A DNA stretch of 64,000 nucleotides from Aliikangiella sp. G2MR2-5. Its GTDB lineage: Bacteria > Pseudomonadota > Gammaproteobacteria > Enterobacterales > Kangiellaceae. Below the pieces are notes generated by a model that saw nothing but the letters and a program-made list of their open reading frames with translations, was not told the origin of the DNA and did not search any database. The stretch lies in NCBI RefSeq assembly GCF_015687155.1, contig NZ_JADPQF010000008.1:181127-245126 (forward strand), given 5' to 3'. Below are positions 37,594 to 45,898 of the stretch, piece by piece. The position numbers were made by a program, and so were the translations under genes. Within the stretch, counting starts at the first letter, position 1, and every line of letters begins with the position of its first letter.

Positions 37594-38181
37594 ATGAAGC
37601 TGGCTCTTTTCGATTTTGATGGCACTATTACTACAAAAGACAGCCTTGAAGATTTTATTCAGTTCGCAGTAGGTAAGCCGCGATACTATATCGGATTGCT
37701 GTTGCTTAGTCCCATGTTGGTCGCATATCTGCTTAAGTTGGTAAGAAATGATATCGCCAAACAAATGCTTATGTCGTTTTTCTTTAAAGGATGGAAGACA
37801 AAACGATTTGAAAAGTTGGCAAATGAATACTCCTTGCTAAAAATTGATGACATTGTTCGACCGAAAGCGCTGACTCGACTCAAGTGGCATCAGGAAAAAA
37901 ATGACAAAATTGTGATTGTGTCTGCGTCAATCGATGTATGGCTAAAACCATGGTGTGACAGGAATGGTTTTGAACTACTTTCGACTCGAATGGAGTCGGT
38001 TGATGATCTATTGACGGGAAAGTTTGCCAACAGAAACTGTTATGGTGAAGAAAAAGTCAACAAGATTAAATCTAACTATCAGCTAGAAGAGTTTGACTTC
38101 ATTTATGCATACGGGGATACCGCTGGAGACAAGCCTATGATGGCTTTGGCTAACGAGAGCTTCTACCGGGAATTTGAGTGA
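37594..38181 (+). CDS. HAD-superfamily phosphatase (subfamily IB)
   Basis: A 195-residue HAD hydrolase. Motif I is FDFDGT (nucleophile Asp7, acid Asp9), motif II is IVSAS, and motif IV is YGDTAGDKPMM. A basic helix and hydrophobic patch (YIGLLLLSPMLVAYLL, about 33-48) may serve as a membrane-contacting cap. In cassettes of this kind such enzymes are candidates for removing the 5-phosphate from polyprenyl-phosphoryl-5-phosphoribose, the step between the UbiA-like and DprE1-like enzymes. It starts 2 bp after the glycosyltransferase and ends the cassette. Confidence 0.83.
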   Translation: MKLALFDFDGTITTKDSLEDFIQFAVGKPRYYIGLLLLSPMLVAYLLKLVRNDIAKQMLMSFFFKGWKTKRFEKLANEYSLLKIDDIVRPKALTRLKWHQEKNDKIVIVSASIDVWLKPWCDRNGFELLSTRMESVDDLLTGKFANRNCYGEEKVNKIKSNYQLEEFDFIYAYGDTAGDKPMMALANESFYREFE

Positions 38182-38231
38182 GCTAGTGGAGTGAATTCTC
38201 TCTTCGGGAGGTTCGTTAATTGCAAGCCTAA

Positions 38232-38507
38232 CTATTTTTTTAAATGAGCTTTTCGTTCGGCTGTATATTCCCACCACTTTCTTGCTGGTTCTCCCCGCAT
38301 ATAGCGGACCGCTGCGATGAAAACATCGATAACACAGGGGTCGTGTCTTTGTGCCGTTAGCTCACACAGTTTTTTAAATAAAAAATAAGGATCCTGATCA
38401 ACTAGCTCTATTGGCTTGCTAAAACCGAGTAACTTGAAATCAGCTGCCGTAGCGGGTCCAACGTTGGGTATATCGGTGAATTGTTTGACGTGGTTTCTCG
38501 AATTCAT
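38232..38507 (-). CDS. Cdd1-like helix-hairpin-helix protein
   Basis: A 91-residue protein from ATG 38507 (MNSRNHVKQF). An alternative start 60 bases upstream would overlap mgtE. FTDIPNVGPATAADFKLLGF (about residues 10-29) is a helix-hairpin-helix-like DNA-binding motif, and RHDPCVIDVFIAAVRYMRGEPARKWWEYTAERK is the characteristic C-terminal part of the Cdd1 (mitomycin-resistance/pathogenicity-locus) family. Its function is unproven; DNA binding is inferred. It is read in the same direction as mgtE, 22 bp behind it. Confidence 0.85.
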   Translation of the reverse strand: MNSRNHVKQFTDIPNVGPATAADFKLLGFSKPIELVDQDPYFLFKKLCELTAQRHDPCVIDVFIAAVRYMRGEPARKWWEYTAERKAHLKK

Positions 38508-38529
38508 ATCACAAATTCTATTGTAAACG

Positions 38530-39915
38530 CTAGGCAAAGAACAGTGTCGCCAGCCCCAGAAAAGCAAAAAAGCCTACCATATCGGTTACTGTGGTAAGCA
38601 CAACGCCACCTGAGAGGGCGGGATCGATATTCATTTTATTCATTGCGACCGGCAAAACTGCACCTAGCGTCGCTCCGACCACCAGATTTATGGTCATAGC
38701 TCCCGCAATAGTAATTCCAAGAAAGATCGCCTGATCTGCATAAGAGGTAAAGCTGAACCATAAATAGACGCTTAGACCGACGACGATTGCCCAAAGTAAT
38801 CCGTTCAAAACGCTGACCCCGAGCTCTTTCATCATCAGCCATCGGAAGTTATTACTGCTGATATGACCAACGCTAATTCCACGAATGACCAGCGTCAGTG
38901 TTTGTGTACCCGCAATTCCCCCCATACTGGGAACAATAGGCTGCAATATAGCTAGCGCGGTTACTATTTTGATCGTTTCCTCAAAAACGCCAATAACGGA
39001 AACGGCAATCATTACCGTGATCAGGTTGATTCCCAGCCACACCGCCCGCCTTTTCGCACTGGTAAAAACAGGCGCAAAGGTGTCATCACTTTCTGCTAAG
39101 CCTGCCATACTCATCAGAGAGTGTTCGGCGTCTTCTAAAATTACGTCGACAACATCGTCGATAGTTATACGGCCAAGTAGTCTGCCTTCTTCGTCCACAA
39201 CTGGAGCCGAGGTAAGATCGCGTCGCTCAAACAGGCGAGCGACGTCATCATCGGGTAACTCCGCTGGAATTGGTTGTATGCTGGCATCAAGAATGTCATC
39301 AACTGTTTCTTCTGGTTGGCTGGTAATCAGCGAAGAAAGGGGAACTGAACCTATAAACTTGTCTTCTGCATCAACAACATAGATGTAATCTGTATTGGTT
39401 GGTAACTCTCCCTTCATGCGTAAGTAACGCAGAACAACTTCAGTAGTAACTAATGGCCTGACTGTCACCACATCCGTATTCATCAAGCCACCAGCACTAT
39501 CTTCGGGGTAGCTCAGAGCATGTTCGACTCGATGTCGGTCCTGAACCCGCATCGATGCCAAAACTTCTTTTACTATTTTGTCCGGCAGATCACCCAGAAT
39601 ATCAGCCTGATCATCAATATCCAGGTTACGAGTTGCCGCTGCCAGCGCCGCAGGCTCCATGTTTGCAGCAAATTCGTTTCGAATTTCATCATCCAGAAAC
39701 TGTAATACACGACCCTCGCGTTCTGTATTAATGAGTCGCCAAAGAATATTACGCTCTTTGGGAGGCGTTGACTCCAGGAAGTGGGCGACATCAGCTGCAG
39801 GGAGTTCGTTTAGCATCATTCGAACCTGGACAAACATACCGCTCTGCAGCGCTTCATTTAACTGCTGGAGATGAGCACTACTGTATTCTTTTTCAAAGTT
39901 TTCCAGTATTGGCAT
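38530..39915 (-). CDS. mgtE: Magnesium transporter MgtE
   Basis: A 461-residue protein with MgtE order: an N-terminal helical superhelix (about 1-130, including LNELPAADVAHFLES and the EDSAGGLMNTDVVTV junction), two CBS domains (about 140-265), a plug helix, and five C-terminal membrane helices with IQPIVPSMGGIAGTQTLTLVIRGI, the Mg pore segment. Cytosolic Mg closes the channel through the CBS/N domains. No Mg-sensing riboswitch of the M-box type was recognised upstream. Its upstream gap is shared with the divergent yajQ. Confidence 0.96.
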   Translation of the reverse strand: MPILENFEKEYSSAHLQQLNEALQSGMFVQVRMMLNELPAADVAHFLESTPPKERNILWRLINTEREGRVLQFLDDEIRNEFAANMEPAALAAATRNLDIDDQADILGDLPDKIVKEVLASMRVQDRHRVEHALSYPEDSAGGLMNTDVVTVRPLVTTEVVLRYLRMKGELPTNTDYIYVVDAEDKFIGSVPLSSLITSQPEETVDDILDASIQPIPAELPDDDVARLFERRDLTSAPVVDEEGRLLGRITIDDVVDVILEDAEHSLMSMAGLAESDDTFAPVFTSAKRRAVWLGINLITVMIAVSVIGVFEETIKIVTALAILQPIVPSMGGIAGTQTLTLVIRGISVGHISSNNFRWLMMKELGVSVLNGLLWAIVVGLSVYLWFSFTSYADQAIFLGITIAGAMTINLVVGATLGAVLPVAMNKMNIDPALSGGVVLTTVTDMVGFFAFLGLATLFFA

Positions 39916-40261
39916 GTTGGTAACAGCTTCTTAGTGAGTGAAAATTGAGCATTTAGTCAGAGGAATTCAGAACAGGCGAAATTATCACAAGTTATTGAAA
40001 ATCTGTCCAATTTTAATTGTATTGGAGGCTTGGAACCCATCAATTATTCTAGACCAAGAAGCTCAAATAGGCCTAATCAGGTATGAGTTATGAAAATTTT
40101 TGTACAAAAAACAATCATGTTATGAGATGTGGTTACTTGCATTAACCGTCCGGGTTGCTAGATTTAACGGGGAGACTCCGAATGATGGAGTTTTCGGCCG
40201 GGTTATGTAAGAATGCGCCTATAAATTTGAGCTAAACCAGACGGTTAAGATGGGAATATAG
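39916..40261. other. 346-bp divergent intergenic region between mgtE and yajQ
   Basis: AT-rich DNA with start sites for mgtE (left) and yajQ (right). The right half holds the structured element annotated at 40142-40248. No M-box riboswitch consensus is visible on the minus strand. Nothing else is recognised. Confidence 0.6.
40142..40248 (+). promoter_or_regulatory. Candidate structured leader upstream of yajQ
   Basis: A perfect 9-bp outer stem, TTAACCGTC (40142-40150) with GACGGTTAA (40240-40248), encloses about 89 nt. Inside, GAGACTCC and GGAGTTTT, around a GAATGAT loop (about 40172-40194), form a second stem with some G-U pairs, and the heptamer CCGGGTT occurs twice (40150-40156, 40198-40204). 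The outer stem closes 13 nt before the yajQ ATG, next to its weak Shine-Dalgarno. It does not match a known riboswitch (GEMM-I/II, M-box, yybP were considered). Orientation is uncertain because the outer stem is self-complementary; it could act on mgtE instead. Confidence 0.45.
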
Positions 40262-40744
40262 ATGCCTTCTTTTGATATTGTTTCTGAAATAGATAAACAT
40301 GAACTAAGTAACGCGGTTGATCAGAGTAATCGAGAAATCAGTACTCGCTTCGATCTAAAAGGTACGCCTGCCAAGTTAGAACTTGCTGACCTTACCGTGA
40401 CTGTGACCGGCGAAGGGGAGTTTCAGGCAAAGCAAGTGATTGATATTTTTAGAAATAAGCTAGTAAAGCGAGGCCTGGATCCAAATTGTATGGACGTTGC
40501 GGAAGCAGATATCACCGGGAAAATAGCCAAACAGTCTATTATTATCAGAGAAGGTATAGAACAAGCCCTTGCTAAGAAAGTTGTTAAGTGTATCAAAGAC
40601 AGCAAGATGAAAGTCCAGGCGAGTATTCAGGGAGACAAGGTGAGGGTTACCGGCAAGAAAAGGGATGATTTACAATCTGCCATCGCGGTAATTAAAGAGG
40701 CGGAGTTTGAGTGGCCGCTTCAATTCAACAATTTTAGAGATTAG
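40262..40744 (+). CDS. yajQ: YajQ family cyclic-di-GMP-binding protein
   Basis: A 160-residue protein of normal length with the opening [21 protein letters not shown] and a tandem-ferredoxin-like fold. Characteristic segments are [72 protein letters not shown] and the terminal LQFNNFRD. YajQ proteins bind c-di-GMP or nucleic acid and act as effectors in some gammaproteobacteria. It is single, with a structured upstream region. Confidence 0.95.
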   Translation: MPSFDIVSEIDKHELSNAVDQSNREISTRFDLKGTPAKLELADLTVTVTGEGEFQAKQVIDIFRNKLVKRGLDPNCMDVAEADITGKIAKQSIIIREGIEQALAKKVVKCIKDSKMKVQASIQGDKVRVTGKKRDDLQSAIAVIKEAEFEWPLQFNNFRD

Positions 40745-40870
40745 TAAAAAAAGCCAAAGATTAACAGGTGGCCCTTATAGACTGTTTATTTTTGGCAGGA
40801 ATCTTCCAGATTATTTTACATATAGATTAACCGCTAGCTTTTTCTAGCAGCATTAAGAGGTGATTCAGAG

Positions 40871-41599
40871 ATGAAGTTGAAGTTGATGCTTTTGGCAGTA
40901 CTTGCGTTATCTGTAAGTAACTCTGCAATAGCACAACAGGGACGTCTGTGTTTGGACAACGTATGTATTGGAGACGACGTCGAGCAACTCGAGCTGAAGT
41001 GGAAGAAAGTTCCGATTAATTACAAAACATCTCGCACAGTAAAAATGCAACTGAATGATATTCCCGTTGAACGTCTTTTCTATGACTACAACGAAAGGTT
41101 GATAACCGACTCAGATGTTTTAAAAAAGCTTGCTGCTCATATCATCGTACTTCAAAAATTCGATCAAGAAGTTTTGGATACGTTGAGAGGGGTTAAAGCA
41201 ATTTGTACGCCTCTTTCTTTGACCGGTGAAGTAGACAATGGTACCGGCGAAAAACTATTTGTAACCTTCAGGACCGTCGCTGATGATGGTGGACGTGGTC
41301 GACTGCGTGTAGTTCAACTAGAAAAAGAGTATAAAATTTATCCGCAACATCTTCGACCCTCGGATAAGGAACGATATGATGAGCTTCTCAGTAACTTGAG
41401 AAGCAGGTTTGAAAAAGTTTATGAAGTTAGAGATATCGATGCCAGAGCGGAAAGTAACGAAATTGCTTTCGCCGAGGCAACTCTTGGTTTTCGTTTTTTT
41501 TCTGACGTAAGAAATCCCTTAATATTCAGACTCAGAGACACCTCTGATTATCCATCAATAGAGTTTGATGAAGGGCGAAGCGCCCTGTGTAAGAAATAA
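40871..41599 (+). CDS. Uncharacterised secreted protein
   Basis: A 242-residue protein with a signal peptide (about residues 1-22, KLMLLAVLALSVSNSAIA, cleaved before QQGR). The mature part has a Cys pair near the start (LCLDNVCIGDDV), and further Cys residues (IVCTPL type at about 117 and the C-terminal LCKK) that could form disulfides. The CLDNVCIGDDV-x-xLEL pattern is seen in unknown periplasmic proteins of marine gammaproteobacteria. No domain is named. It is followed by a strong hairpin terminator. Confidence 0.7.
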   Translation: MKLKLMLLAVLALSVSNSAIAQQGRLCLDNVCIGDDVEQLELKWKKVPINYKTSRTVKMQLNDIPVERLFYDYNERLITDSDVLKKLAAHIIVLQKFDQEVLDTLRGVKAICTPLSLTGEVDNGTGEKLFVTFRTVADDGGRGRLRVVQLEKEYKIYPQHLRPSDKERYDELLSNLRSRFEKVYEVRDIDARAESNEIAFAEATLGFRFFSDVRNPLIFRLRDTSDYPSIEFDEGRSALCKK

Positions 41600-41608
41600 T
41601 AGCTCTAT

Positions 41609-41637
41609 AAAAAAAGCGCCCGAGGGCGCTTTTTTCT
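41609..41637. terminator. Bidirectional intrinsic terminator
   Basis: AAAAGCGCCC and GGGCGCTTTT flank a GA loop, with an A-run before and a T-run after (41609-41637). It lies between convergent genes and would stop both. Confidence 0.9.
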
Positions 41638-41655
41638 TTCTATTTCAAGAACTTT

Positions 41656-43359
41656 CTAAGCAGTCACTGTCGGGTTTTTAATTAGCAGATAATTATGTTT
41701 GGTACGGCTTTTGGCTTTGGAAAGCGCATAATTAGCATCTTGTAGAAGGTGCGAAACAGATAGATGTTGATCCGGATTATAAATGACGCCTCCGACGCGA
41801 GCATCCACATAAAGATCGACACCTGCTTCTATTGGCTGCTGGATTGATATGAGTTCTTCATAGACACGCTTCAAGCAGGATTCAGCATCCTGTCGTCCGA
41901 CAATAGAGGCGGCAATGCAAAACTGCTCTTCACTGAAGCGACAGATTAAGTCGAATGGCCTGAGTACTTTTGTTAGTGCATTGCTAACCGTGACTAGCAG
42001 ATGATTTCCGATACTATAGCCGTAATTGGTTGTTATCCTTCGGGCCTGCTGTATATCGATTACAGCTATCAATAGTTGATTGTTTCCTCTCTGACTGCGC
42101 TGCATTTCTTCTGACAGGCGTTGAAAAAAGGTTGGTCTGAGCAGAGTGCCAGTTAAATGATCATAGGTAGAGCCTTTAAAGAAACGCCAGTATTTATGGG
42201 TTAGCGTTAAGGATATGACAACTCCGATAATCGTCGCAATAACGGGGACTACTTGGGAATAGATTTCTATTTTCCAGCCTAAAAGGCCTGGAGAATACAT
42301 GAGTGACTCATAAATCAGTATTAACCAGCCAAAGACACTGGTTGTTGATATCAACCAAAAATATCGACGTTGCTTGTGAGCTGCAATAATGAGCCCGCTG
42401 CCGATTACAAAAAAGCCTACAGCAACATTTACCCAATAGTTTATTTCAACAATAAAACGTAGGTTTACCGCAAAAGGCCAGACAATAATTACCAAAGCTG
42501 AACACCCCGCTAGTATTAAACCTGCGGCATAAATCTTTCTGAGTTCTAATTCAAAAAACTTAAATATGAAAAGCGCATAGGCAATGATGCTGAAGTTCAG
42601 TAGAAAAATCTCAAGTTTAAAAACCGAGCTTAAATCAAGTGCCAGGTTTTGGGGAACTGAAGAGCGTGCGATTGAAATTAAAGCAAATGCCAGTAAAAAA
42701 AAGGAAAAGTGTATTGTTTCTGCATTATCTTTAACCATCACAAAATAGAATGCTTGAAAAACGCAAAGTAGTAATAGCAGGGATGCAACGATAATGAAAG
42801 TGTAGTCGATTGATTGAAGCTCCTTGAGCTTATTTAAATAGTCGGTTATGACCGGTGCTTCAGTATATAGGCCGGGTAACTGCCGGGAACTATAGGTTTT
42901 AATTCTAATTTGATTAAACTGGTTGTAGTTTATTTGATCTCCTGGCACAAGGTAGAGTCTTGAGTATCGAAAGCCACTATCAAATGAAGGCAAAAACTTT
43001 CCTGTTCTACCTATCAGTTCATTATTTATGAAGACCTCATCGACATCGTCCAGGGATGGAAGCCATAACCCGATAGTGGACTTTTTTAATTCACCACTAA
43101 TGATCACATCCTTTGTATAAGTCTGAAAAATTACCTGATCGCTAAATCGTACTATATCTACCGGTAGTTGCTTTTTGTGACATTCAGAGGGGATTGTTTT
43201 AAAGTGCGTGCAGACTTCCCATTTGGTATCCAAAACTTCAGGTATTGAGTCGACTAGTTGCGCAGCTGTTACTGTAGTTGAAACAGACAAAATACTCAGA
43301 TAGAAAATTGCGCACAAACTGTATGCTTTCGAAATTGAATTTATTGTTGAAAGCATCAC
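41656..43359 (-). CDS. 7TMR-DISM sensor with degenerate GGDEF domain
   Basis: A 567-residue membrane protein. A signal peptide, a periplasmic DISMED2-like jelly-roll domain (about 35-180, with LPSLDDVDEVFINNELIGRTG), then seven membrane helices (about 190-385), as in 7TMR-DISM sensors. The cytoplasmic part is a GGDEF-like domain (about 395-560). Its signature pentapeptide is S476-E-E-Q-F480 instead of GG(D/E)EF, and the metal-ligand region IDIQQARRITTNYGYSIGN is also diverged. Diguanylate cyclase activity is therefore unlikely; a c-di-GMP-sensing or structural role is possible. It follows the BPSS1780-like gene on the same strand. Confidence 0.85.
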   Translation of the reverse strand: MMLSTINSISKAYSLCAIFYLSILSVSTTVTAAQLVDSIPEVLDTKWEVCTHFKTIPSECHKKQLPVDIVRFSDQVIFQTYTKDVIISGELKKSTIGLWLPSLDDVDEVFINNELIGRTGKFLPSFDSGFRYSRLYLVPGDQINYNQFNQIRIKTYSSRQLPGLYTEAPVITDYLNKLKELQSIDYTFIIVASLLLLLCVFQAFYFVMVKDNAETIHFSFFLLAFALISIARSSVPQNLALDLSSVFKLEIFLLNFSIIAYALFIFKFFELELRKIYAAGLILAGCSALVIIVWPFAVNLRFIVEINYWVNVAVGFFVIGSGLIIAAHKQRRYFWLISTTSVFGWLILIYESLMYSPGLLGWKIEIYSQVVPVIATIIGVVISLTLTHKYWRFFKGSTYDHLTGTLLRPTFFQRLSEEMQRSQRGNNQLLIAVIDIQQARRITTNYGYSIGNHLLVTVSNALTKVLRPFDLICRFSEEQFCIAASIVGRQDAESCLKRVYEELISIQQPIEAGVDLYVDARVGGVIYNPDQHLSVSHLLQDANYALSKAKSRTKHNYLLIKNPTVTA

Positions 43360-43382
43360 TGCTTCTCCTTCAAATCGTCCAT

Positions 43383-44273
43383 TTAAAGCGTGATCTGGCC
43401 TTCTGGTTCATTCATACTTTTTTCGCGGAACCGTCCGCTTTCTGATTCGAAAATATCTTCGTAGGCGGTAAACATGGACACAAACATTATTCCAAAGTTA
43501 AAAGCTATTACTGTTAGTGTAACCAATACTGTCAAAATGGGGATTAGTATGCTGATCAGCTGCGCAAGGAATATGAGTAAAAACATGGCAAAGAACCCGA
43601 CAACTCCATAAACCATAAATGGCCAAATATTCCTATTGCAGGCGACAAAGCTTAGCTTAAGTGCTTCCAATGGCTTCAAGTGATCGAGGATAACTAATGC
43701 GGGTGCAAACCAGAATGCCATAAAGACGGGGATCAATAGGGCCAGCATAATCAGAAATGGAAAAGCTAATGACTCTAACAGTTCCTGATAAGCTTTAACT
43801 GCTTCATCTTGTGTCATGCTGCCATTGGTTAACGCTTGCGGGTCGAAGCTTAAATCGGGTGAAAATCCTAACAGGTAGGACAGCAATATCGCGATTATGA
43901 AAATTGCTATTTGAGATGTGAAGTACAGCGCTCCCAAAGTAAATAGTTCTGCTGTTTTTACCTCAAATCCTTTGAATAGGAAACTCATTTGGAAAGACTG
44001 TCCGTGGCGGATGGATTGACATCCGAGCATCAAGCCGCCAATCAAAACCGGCATGCAAATCGTTGCAAAAATCTGAAAAAAGGGAATAACGACTAAAATA
44101 GCAAGTATGACAAGGAGTAATGACATGGTCACTAGCCAGGTAAGGGGACTTTGACGGAATATCTGCCAAGCTCTTTTAATCCAGTCAATACCATTACTCG
44201 AGGCCACTTTTCTGATTGAAAGGGGAGGAACAGAGTTTTGCTCCGGGTATCCTGGTTGGTTAGGTTCCATCAT
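43383..44273 (-). CDS. BPSS1780-family membrane protein
   Basis: A 296-residue membrane protein with about six helices. The pattern GIDWIKRAWQIFRQSPLTWL, then VLIGGLMLGCQSIRHGQSFQMSFLFKGF, then APALVILDHLKPLEALKLSF, is typical of the BPSS1780 family of uncharacterised inner-membrane proteins. No catalytic residues are visible. It reads toward and may be co-transcribed with the DISM-GGDEF gene 23 bp downstream, and is divergent from the two-receiver GGDEF gene. Confidence 0.78.
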   Translation of the reverse strand: MMEPNQPGYPEQNSVPPLSIRKVASSNGIDWIKRAWQIFRQSPLTWLVTMSLLLVILAILVVIPFFQIFATICMPVLIGGLMLGCQSIRHGQSFQMSFLFKGFEVKTAELFTLGALYFTSQIAIFIIAILLSYLLGFSPDLSFDPQALTNGSMTQDEAVKAYQELLESLAFPFLIMLALLIPVFMAFWFAPALVILDHLKPLEALKLSFVACNRNIWPFMVYGVVGFFAMFLLIFLAQLISILIPILTVLVTLTVIAFNFGIMFVSMFTAYEDIFESESGRFREKSMNEPEGQITL

Positions 44274-44299
44274 TGATTGATTCCTGATTAATTTCTTTA

Positions 44300-45775
44300 A
44301 TGAATAGACTGGTTTATCACTGGCCTCGCGCTGGTTCTGCGGGCAGGCAAGGCATAAGGTTAGCGCATTTATATGGAGGGTCTACTATAATCAATTCAGT
44401 GGATTACAACAAGCAACGACCTGATTTCCTTGATAAGAACAGTATTGAGCTATTTAGAATGCAAGATTTAAACGAGGCAGGCTCTAATATTTTGGTGATT
44501 GAACCATCTCGGCTCAATCGAGAAGTGATTGAGCAATACATTAAACTATCCAATCTGACTGCTGATTTTGTTGAAGCGCCGGAAGACGCTATCAAAAATG
44601 TAGAAACAAATAATTATCAACTTATTTGCTGTGCCAATGAATTAAATGGCAATAAGGGCGGTCTTTTGGCGAAGAAGATTCGAGAAGTTGTCGGCAGCGT
44701 CCTGCCAATTTTGTTATTCACTTCAAATGATAGTAAAGAGGTCTTGAGTGAGGCTTTCAATAACGGTGTGACAGAGGTGATTCATCGAGGTCAATTGATA
44801 GAGTTGGAAATCTATCTACAAAATATCATTATTGAAAATACACACAAAACTTCAGAACGAGGTAGAGTGTTAGTAGTTGAAGACTCCACTCCAGTTGCAG
44901 AGCTAATTCGTACAGTCCTCGAAAACGCCAACAATCGGGTGGAGATTCTCGATAATGCCGACTTAGCTTTTGAAAGAGTAAGGCTGGGAGAGCCTGTTGA
45001 TATTGTAATTACCGATATTCTGCTTGAAGGCGAAAAGAGTGGAATTGCTTTAATACGATCGATCAGAGGATTAGATGCCCCGCTTTGTAACTTGCCTGTT
45101 TTAGCTATTTCAGGATTAAAAAATGAGGATCAAAAGATTGAGGCTCTGAAACAGGGGGCATCTGATTTTATTTCTAAGCCTATCAATTTCGACGAAATGC
45201 TTGTTCGAGTAAGAAATTTAATAAGAAGCAAACGCCTCTACGAAAGAGTTTGTGAGCAAGAACAAAAACTCCGTAAATTGGCTGCTACCGACCCTTTGAC
45301 CGGGCTCTACAATCGACACTACTTATCAGAAATTGGGATCAAGCGGGTGCATGAAGCTTGCCGGCACGGACAGGATTTGAGCTTGGTGATAGTCGATATT
45401 GATTATTTCAAACGGGTAAACGACTCTTTTGGACACGCTGCCGGAGATAGCGTTTTGAAAGCTGTGGGACAATCACTGAGTCATGAGTGTCGGAAGGAAG
45501 ATATTGCAATTCGATTTGGAGGAGAGGAATTTGTCCTCATTTTGCCGCATTGTGACTATCAGAGCGCACTAAACAAAGCTGAAAATCTGCGCAGCATGAT
45601 TGAAGAGCTAACGCCGGAAGGGATATCTATTACTGCCAGCTTTGGTGTTGCTTACCTGGAAAAGGCTTCTCAAGAGCAAACATTTAATAAACTTTTCCTG
45701 AGAGCTGATCGTGCTGTTTATAGGGCTAAGGAAGAAGGAAGAAATCGAGTTGTTGGAGAAAAGGCTGTCATCTAA
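44300..45775 (+). CDS. Two-receiver GGDEF response regulator (PleD-like diguanylate cyclase)
   Basis: A 491-residue protein. Receiver 1 (about 55-170) lacks its phospho-acceptor (QLICCANELNG in place of a D-rich strand). Receiver 2 (about 190-315) is complete, with VVEDST, phospho-Asp in IVITDILLEG, AISG and SKPI. The GGDEF domain (about 325-490) has a canonical active site, G407-G-E-E-F411, and the inhibitory I-site R398-KE-D401 five residues before it. It should make c-di-GMP from GTP after phosphorylation. The N-terminal 50 residues match no domain, and no ribosome site precedes ATG 44300; a start further in (for example near 44459) is possible. A kinase partner is not adjacent. Confidence 0.88.
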   Translation: MNRLVYHWPRAGSAGRQGIRLAHLYGGSTIINSVDYNKQRPDFLDKNSIELFRMQDLNEAGSNILVIEPSRLNREVIEQYIKLSNLTADFVEAPEDAIKNVETNNYQLICCANELNGNKGGLLAKKIREVVGSVLPILLFTSNDSKEVLSEAFNNGVTEVIHRGQLIELEIYLQNIIIENTHKTSERGRVLVVEDSTPVAELIRTVLENANNRVEILDNADLAFERVRLGEPVDIVITDILLEGEKSGIALIRSIRGLDAPLCNLPVLAISGLKNEDQKIEALKQGASDFISKPINFDEMLVRVRNLIRSKRLYERVCEQEQKLRKLAATDPLTGLYNRHYLSEIGIKRVHEACRHGQDLSLVIVDIDYFKRVNDSFGHAAGDSVLKAVGQSLSHECRKEDIAIRFGGEEFVLILPHCDYQSALNKAENLRSMIEELTPEGISITASFGVAYLEKASQEQTFNKLFLRADRAVYRAKEEGRNRVVGEKAVI

Positions 45776-45898
45776 GATATTTAACATAACCTAATTTTAG
45801 TTGTTCACTTCCGGTAACACTCACCCCCCTACAAGAGATTCTGCATTAGTGTTATGCTTGCTGCTATTTAAAGAGCAATAATTACAAGCAGATAAAAA

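Noticed and set aside
39916..40261. M-box magnesium riboswitch upstream of mgtE
   Set aside because: I looked for the conserved M-box core on the minus strand and did not find it; the structured element there does not resemble it.
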